Assembly (NCBI GenBank): GCA_964514665.1 | Contig: CAZESH010000145.1 | Location: forward strand, 1-10,511 | Direction of reading: 5' to 3' | DNA from: CAZESH01 sp964514665 | GTDB lineage: Bacteria; Bacillota; Bacilli; Paenibacillales; KCTC-25726 | DNA: 10,511 bases | In this document: one piece after another, positions 7,407-10,511 of the stretch | Layout: the number at the start of each line of letters is the position of its first letter | How positions within the stretch are numbered: the stretch's first letter is position 1 | Translations under genes and position numbers: made by a program | Notes under the pieces: generated by a model | What the model was told of the DNA's origin: nothing | Seen by the model: only the letters and a program-made list of their open reading frames with translations | The model's database searches: none

Positions 7407-7437
7407 AGATTTTGCTGGACAAGTCCACTAGATTTTG
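7407..7437. promoter_or_regulatory. Possible operator upstream of the permease: AGATTTTG direct repeats around a palindrome
   Basis: Two identical 8-mers AGATTTTG (7407-7414 and 7430-7437) lie 23 bp apart and flank the palindrome TGGAC-AA-GTCCA (7416-7427). The cluster is about 80 bp before the permease start and about 40 bp upstream of the mrfA -35 box. This is a regulator-site-like layout, but no named motif is recognised. I found no convincing promoter for the permease in the intergenic region. Confidence 0.25.
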
Positions 7438-7515
7438 TTACCGTTTTTTCAAAACTAAACCAACTGCGGAATCATACGAATTTGCAGCATGCTGTCCGCG
7501 GAAAGGGGATTCATC

Positions 7516-8943
7516 ATGAAGCATCATCACCTCGTTGAACAAACCGTGCAGCACCGCAAACAAAAAAGAAGCGCTCGAGGGAAAACCCCGTATATTTCTT
7601 GGTGGCAGCTGTCTTTGATCGGGATCGGTTCGATTGTCGGAGCCGGATTTTTCCTTGGAACCGGAATTTCGATACACTTGGCGGGTCCGGCAATTGTGCT
7701 GATCTATCTATTCGGGGGACTGCTGTCCTTTTTCGTTTTCAGCGCGCTTGCTGAAATGTCGGTTAACGATCCCCAGCCCGGATCTTTCCGTACCTACGCC
7801 GGAAAAGCCTTCGGACGGCGCATCGGATTTGTCAGCGGTTGGATGTATTGGCTTGCCGGAGTGCTGATCATGTCCAGCGAAATTACGGCTCTTGCCATTT
7901 TTACAAAGTACTGGTTTCCTCATGTGGCGTTGTGGGTCTTCGCTATTATGTATTCTTTCTTGGGGATCGGCATTAATCTGTTGGGGGTGAAAAATTTCGG
8001 TCAGATCGAATCGTTCTTTGCTGTTGTCAAACTCTCCACCCTGCTGATCTTTATCGGGACAGCCGTTTTGTTTTTGTTCGGATGGATCTCTCCGCAAGAG
8101 AGTGAGCCAGGTTCGGCGTTGACGGCTTCCGCCGCCGGCACCTGGTTTCCCCACGGCTTTCGGGGGCTCTGGTCGGCGATGATTTATGTACTGTTTTCTT
8201 ACGGGGGCATTGCTGTATTAGGGGTAGTTTCCAATGAACTCAATAACAAACGGGAAATCCCCAAAGCCGGAGGAGTGGTCATGGTGGTGCTGACCCTGAT
8301 TTACTCGCTCTCCCTGTTTTGCATCTTATTGCTTGTCCCGTGGAATCGGATAAATGAAACGGAAAGTCCGTTTGTGTCAGCATTGTCCGCCTTTCAAATC
8401 CCGTACCTGGGTACGATCTTTAACACCATTATTATCAGTGCAGCCTTCTCCACCATGGTCGGTGCGCTGTTCTCCATCACATCGGTGATGATCTCGTTGG
8501 CCCATGATGGAGATGCGCCCAAAATCCTTGGGGAAACCAATCGCAGAGGAGTGGCCGTCAAAGCATTAAGTCTCAGCACTGCAGGCTTGGCAGTTTCAAT
8601 CGTGCTGTCCTTCCTGCTGCCCAAGACCGTATACGCATATATGACCACGGCGGCCGGAGTACTGTTGATTTTAAACTGGGGCATCATCTTCGCTTCACAA
8701 ATCAAAAACCGGCATTCCTATAAGAGCAAACACAACTATTTGATGCCTGGATATCCCTACACTTCTTATGCCGGTATCGGGTTCATTCTGTTCACAATCA
8801 TCGGCGCTTCATTGAAAACGGATCAGCGAATCGGCGTTTTTGTCAGTCTGGGCATCGTTTTCGTGATATTCCTCTGCGGGCTGCTGTTGATCAAACCGGC
8901 AAGATTGTCCGGCCGGAAGGACAGAGAGGATTGGACTAAATAG
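7516..8943 (+). CDS. Amino acid permease, APC superfamily
   Basis: A 475-residue integral membrane protein with about 12 hydrophobic helices (roughly 30-53, 57-80, 104-127, 138-157, 166-189, 217-238, 252-274, 299-329, 348-368, 372-395, 417-435, 438-459). Helix 1 carries GIGSIVGAGFFLGTG, the glycine-rich unwound segment that binds the substrate backbone in APC transporters; helix 6 has FSYGGIAVLGVVSNE, its partner. AEMSVNDPQPGSFRTYAGKAFG (80-100) after helix 2 is the typical cytoplasmic loop. Such proteins import amino acids with H+ or Na+; the substrate cannot be assigned. The ATG at 7516 has AAAGGGG 7 nt upstream; an in-frame ATG nine codons earlier has no binding site. The N-terminus is rich in His and basic residues (KHHH, HRKQKR). 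It is the only plus-strand gene here, divergent from mrfA, with no evident functional tie to it. Confidence 0.92.
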   Translation: MKHHHLVEQTVQHRKQKRSARGKTPYISWWQLSLIGIGSIVGAGFFLGTGISIHLAGPAIVLIYLFGGLLSFFVFSALAEMSVNDPQPGSFRTYAGKAFGRRIGFVSGWMYWLAGVLIMSSEITALAIFTKYWFPHVALWVFAIMYSFLGIGINLLGVKNFGQIESFFAVVKLSTLLIFIGTAVLFLFGWISPQESEPGSALTASAAGTWFPHGFRGLWSAMIYVLFSYGGIAVLGVVSNELNNKREIPKAGGVVMVVLTLIYSLSLFCILLLVPWNRINETESPFVSALSAFQIPYLGTIFNTIIISAAFSTMVGALFSITSVMISLAHDGDAPKILGETNRRGVAVKALSLSTAGLAVSIVLSFLLPKTVYAYMTTAAGVLLILNWGIIFASQIKNRHSYKSKHNYLMPGYPYTSYAGIGFILFTIIGASLKTDQRIGVFVSLGIVFVIFLCGLLLIKPARLSGRKDREDWTK

Positions 8944-9001
8944 AAAAAACGCCGAATGCCGCTGCATCCCGCGCTTCTTGATCTTCTTTATCCGAATGTC
9001 T

Positions 9002-9199
9002 TCAGCTCCCGGAGTTATCGTCATAATCATATAGAAAGCCATCCTGCTTATAAAGCTCCAAAGTCGGATCGGTTTGGTTTTTTTCCTCAAGCATCCTTTT
9101 CAGCACATCACGATAGGAACGAACGGATTGCTCATCCTCGCTAAGACTGATTGCATCCCTCAACGCGTCCTCTATCAACCGCTTATCCTCGGGGTTCAT
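9002..9199 (-). CDS. Small acidic hypothetical protein, 65 residues
   Basis: I do not recognise this protein. It is soluble-looking and acidic (17 Asp/Glu against 9 Lys/Arg), with a likely amphipathic helix over residues 3-40 (EDKRLIEDALRDAI, then a second helix around SVRSYRDVLKRMLEE) and an acidic, Gly/Ser-containing tail (YDYDDNSGS). There is no cysteine, signal peptide or membrane segment. It is judged real because AAAGGAGG stands 8 nt before the ATG, one of the strongest ribosome binding sites in the window, and no other gene overlaps it. It follows the deoR-like gene by 98 nt on the same strand, so it could be read from the same transcript or from an unseen promoter in that gap. It ends 58 nt from the convergent permease gene. 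Confidence 0.7.
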   Translation of the reverse strand: MNPEDKRLIEDALRDAISLSEDEQSVRSYRDVLKRMLEEKNQTDPTLELYKQDGFLYDYDDNSGS

Positions 9200-9207
9200 T
9201 TCCGCTT

Positions 9208-9215
9208 CCTCCTTT
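9208..9215 (-). promoter_or_regulatory. Strong ribosome binding site of the 65-residue ORF
   Basis: AAAGGAGG on the minus strand, 8 nt before the ATG at 9199. This site decides that the small ORF is translated. A second AAGGAGG lies about 20 nt further upstream (near 9230) but faces no ATG, GTG or TTG at a usable distance. Confidence 0.7.
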
Positions 9216-9297
9216 AGCTGCAGTCGTGCCTCCTTATTTTATCCCCAATTTCAAAGCTCATACGGCAATCGTGAAACGGAATATGCTTGAGCTTCTT

Positions 9298-10122
9298 TTA
9301 CTCGTTAATATACGGCGCCACAACAACTTCGGTATGGCTCTTGACGATCCGTTCCATTTCGTTCGGGTCCGCGGTTTGATCAGTGATGATCAGATCAAGC
9401 TCGTCGACAGGCATCATTCGGGCGAACAGCTCGCTGCCGATTTTCGCTTGATCGGCCAAGCATATGGTTGTCCGGGAAATTTCCGCCAGCGTGCGGTGGA
9501 AGGCGGCTTCTTCCGGTGTCGGCATACTGACGCCGTAGCCTGCCGTGACTCCGCAGCCGCCAAGAAAATGAACATCGATTTTGATGCTTTTTACAAATGA
9601 GGAAGCCATGGAATCGTATACATCTCCAGAAGCCTGAACACGGCCGCAAATCATGTAAGTTTCAATATGATTGATCGTCTTGGCCATTTCCGCCATCAGC
9701 AGGTTGTTGGTTACAACCGTCAAAGCTAAATGCTCGGGCAGACAATGAAGCAGAGCGAAATGAATCGGATCGTTCCCGAGAAAAATCGTATCTCCCGAAC
9801 GGACATAGGAAGCCGCAGCTTTGGCAATGTCTATAAAAGGATGTCCGGATTGTTCCGCAGCCGCGGCATGAGGAAGCGGTTCTGCTTCATCGGACGGGAC
9901 AGCGCGGGCTGCAGCCGGAGGCTTGATTTGATATTTGGATCTGACGACGGGAATCGCTCCCCCGTAGGTTCTTTTCAACAGCCCCCGGCTTTCCATGATG
10001 CTTAAATCCCTGCGGATCGAATCTATCGAAATATGAAATTGCTCGGCCAGATCCTTTACCGACACCCGATGTTTATTCGTTAACAGATCATATATTTTCT
10101 CGCGTCGTTCTTCCGTAAACAT
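9298..10122 (-). CDS. DeoR/GlpR-family transcriptional regulator with divergent effector domain
   Basis: A 274-residue DNA-binding regulator. The DeoR-type winged helix-turn-helix occupies residues 1-57 (FTEERREKIYDLL, VSVKDLAEQFHISIDSIRRDL, then the GLLKRTYGGAI wing). After an Ala/Pro-rich linker (65-92) comes the DeoRC sensor domain: GDTIFLG (110-116), LTVVTNNLLMA (134-144), FLGGCGV (186-192) and CLADQAKIGSELF (221-233). DeoR proteins usually repress sugar or nucleoside genes and respond to phosphorylated sugars. Here the family motif DSGTT that holds the phosphate reads GNDPI (116-120), so the ligand may differ or be absent. The ATG at 10122 is chosen because AGGTGA lies 8 nt upstream and family members begin directly with this helix; an ATG nine codons earlier (10149) is the alternative. 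The start lies inside the murA 3' end (35-nt overlap), so it is likely co-transcribed with murA. The target genes are unknown. Confidence 0.88.
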   Translation of the reverse strand: MFTEERREKIYDLLTNKHRVSVKDLAEQFHISIDSIRRDLSIMESRGLLKRTYGGAIPVVRSKYQIKPPAAARAVPSDEAEPLPHAAAAEQSGHPFIDIAKAAASYVRSGDTIFLGNDPIHFALLHCLPEHLALTVVTNNLLMAEMAKTINHIETYMICGRVQASGDVYDSMASSFVKSIKIDVHFLGGCGVTAGYGVSMPTPEEAAFHRTLAEISRTTICLADQAKIGSELFARMMPVDELDLIITDQTADPNEMERIVKSHTEVVVAPYINE

Positions 10123-10511
10123 GCTGAAGCTCACCTGCCGTCCCTTCATCTGTCCTCAAGTTCATTTTAGCTCCGAGACTGGAGAAAATGTCGGTAATGC
10201 GTTCATAGCCTCTTTCCACATGCTCGATACCCGTGACGTGCGTTTTGCCTTCCGCCATTAACCCGGCCAAAATCAGGGCAACCCCCGCACGCACATCGGA
10301 GGCATGAACCCAGTTCCCTTTTAATCCGCTCTGTCCGCGAATAAATGCACTCGTTCCCCGCAGCTTGATGTCGGCGCCCAAACGATTGAGCTGCTGCACA
10401 TGATTAAACCTCCGCGGATAAACCTTCTCGGTAATAATGCTTGTGCCAGGAGCTCTCAGCAAAACCGGCGTCAGCGGCTGCTGCAGGTCGGTGGCAAAGC
10501 CCGGATACATG
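10088..10511 (-). CDS. murA: UDP-N-acetylglucosamine 1-carboxyvinyltransferase (MurA), C-terminal part, enters from right edge
   Basis: The last 140 codons of a MurA gene; the true start lies beyond the right edge. MurA transfers enolpyruvate from phosphoenolpyruvate to UDP-GlcNAc, the first committed step of peptidoglycan synthesis in the cytoplasm. Visible landmarks: YPGFATDLQ, with the aspartate equivalent to E. coli Asp305; RFNHVQQLNRLGADI; SDVRAGVALILAGL, with the arginine of the phosphoenolpyruvate site (E. coli Arg371); and VERGYERI (Arg397 equivalent). The catalytic Cys/Asp115 loop is outside the window. After SSLGAKM, near where MurA proteins normally end, about 22 further residues follow, the last of them overlapping the deoR-like gene. 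Firmicutes often carry two MurA paralogues; which one this is cannot be decided here. The ATG near the edge is an internal methionine, not a start. Confidence 0.9.
   Translation of the reverse strand, partial: MYPGFATDLQQPLTPVLLRAPGTSIITEKVYPRRFNHVQQLNRLGADIKLRGTSAFIRGQSGLKGNWVHASDVRAGVALILAGLMAEGKTHVTGIEHVERGYERITDIFSSLGAKMNLRTDEGTAGELQHVYGRTTRENI

Noticed and set aside
7306..7428. N-terminal extension of MrfA from an ATG at 7428
   Set aside because: It would translate through the promoter -35/-10 region and the leader; the ATG at 7305 has its own ribosome binding site and gives the family length.
7306..7515. T-box or other riboswitch leader in front of the permease
   Set aside because: The available leader is too short, there is no terminator hairpin before the start codon and no conserved T-box sequence.
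8944..9001. Possible bidirectional terminator between the permease and the small ORF
   Set aside because: A weak GGATGC/GCATTC stem with a GU pair can be drawn, but it is not adjacent to the T-run (on the minus strand) and has none on the plus strand.
9254..9294. Inverted repeat AAGCTCA...TGAGCTT after the deoR-like gene
   Set aside because: The 7-bp arms enclose a 27-nt loop and no T-run follows on either strand, so it is not a convincing terminator or operator.

Overview
The window reads as chromosomal DNA of a low-to-moderate GC Gram-positive bacterium, most likely a member of the Paenibacillaceae (Paenibacillus or a close relative). This rests on strong AGGAGG-type ribosome binding sites, sigma-A-like promoter spacing, GTG/ATG starts, and the look of the proteins (a MrfA/MrfB pair like Bacillus subtilis YprA/YprB, a YerD-type glutamate synthase-like protein, a HAD-IIA phosphatase). 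The taxonomic placement is inference. There is no sign of phage, insertion sequence, CRISPR, tRNA or rRNA. Almost all coding sequence is on the minus strand; one permease gene is on the plus strand.

In minus-strand transcription order, right to left: (a) the 3' part of murA (enters from the right edge), overlapped by a DeoR-family regulator gene, then a 65-residue acidic hypothetical protein with a very strong ribosome binding site. (b) A plus-strand amino acid permease of the APC superfamily (7516-8943), divergent from the next block across a 210-bp intergenic region. (c) A probable three-gene operon at 7305-2086: mrfA (DUF1998 helicase), mrfB (DnaQ-like exonuclease) and a membrane-anchored FMN/Fe-S glutamate synthase-like protein. 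It has a good sigma-A-type promoter in front (TTGTCA-17-TACAAT) and a perfect intrinsic terminator behind (2031-2060). (d) A second block at 1975-1: a HAD-IIA sugar/nucleotide phosphatase, a divergent Fpg/Nei-family DNA glycosylase and the 5' part of an endonuclease IV gene, the last two coupled through a TGATG stop/start overlap and leaving by the left edge.

The theme is DNA repair. MrfAB is known in B. subtilis as an excision repair pathway specific for mitomycin C damage, independent of UvrABC. The glycosylase plus endonuclease IV pair forms a compact base-excision repair module: a bifunctional glycosylase removes the base and nicks the strand, and endonuclease IV cleans AP sites and blocked 3' ends. 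The two repair modules are separated only by the glutamate synthase-like gene and the phosphatase gene.

The most interesting non-coding signal is a 14-bp sequence between the -35 and -10 boxes of the mrfA promoter that matches the B. subtilis LexA (SOS) box consensus at 12 of 14 positions, suggesting damage-inducible control of mrfAB in this organism. Other points worth a look are the loss of the usual base-flipping triad in the glycosylase, a DeoR regulator whose sugar-phosphate-binding motif is replaced and which overlaps murA, and a repeat/palindrome cluster in front of the permease. I see no clearly unprecedented system; the novelty is in arrangement and regulation.
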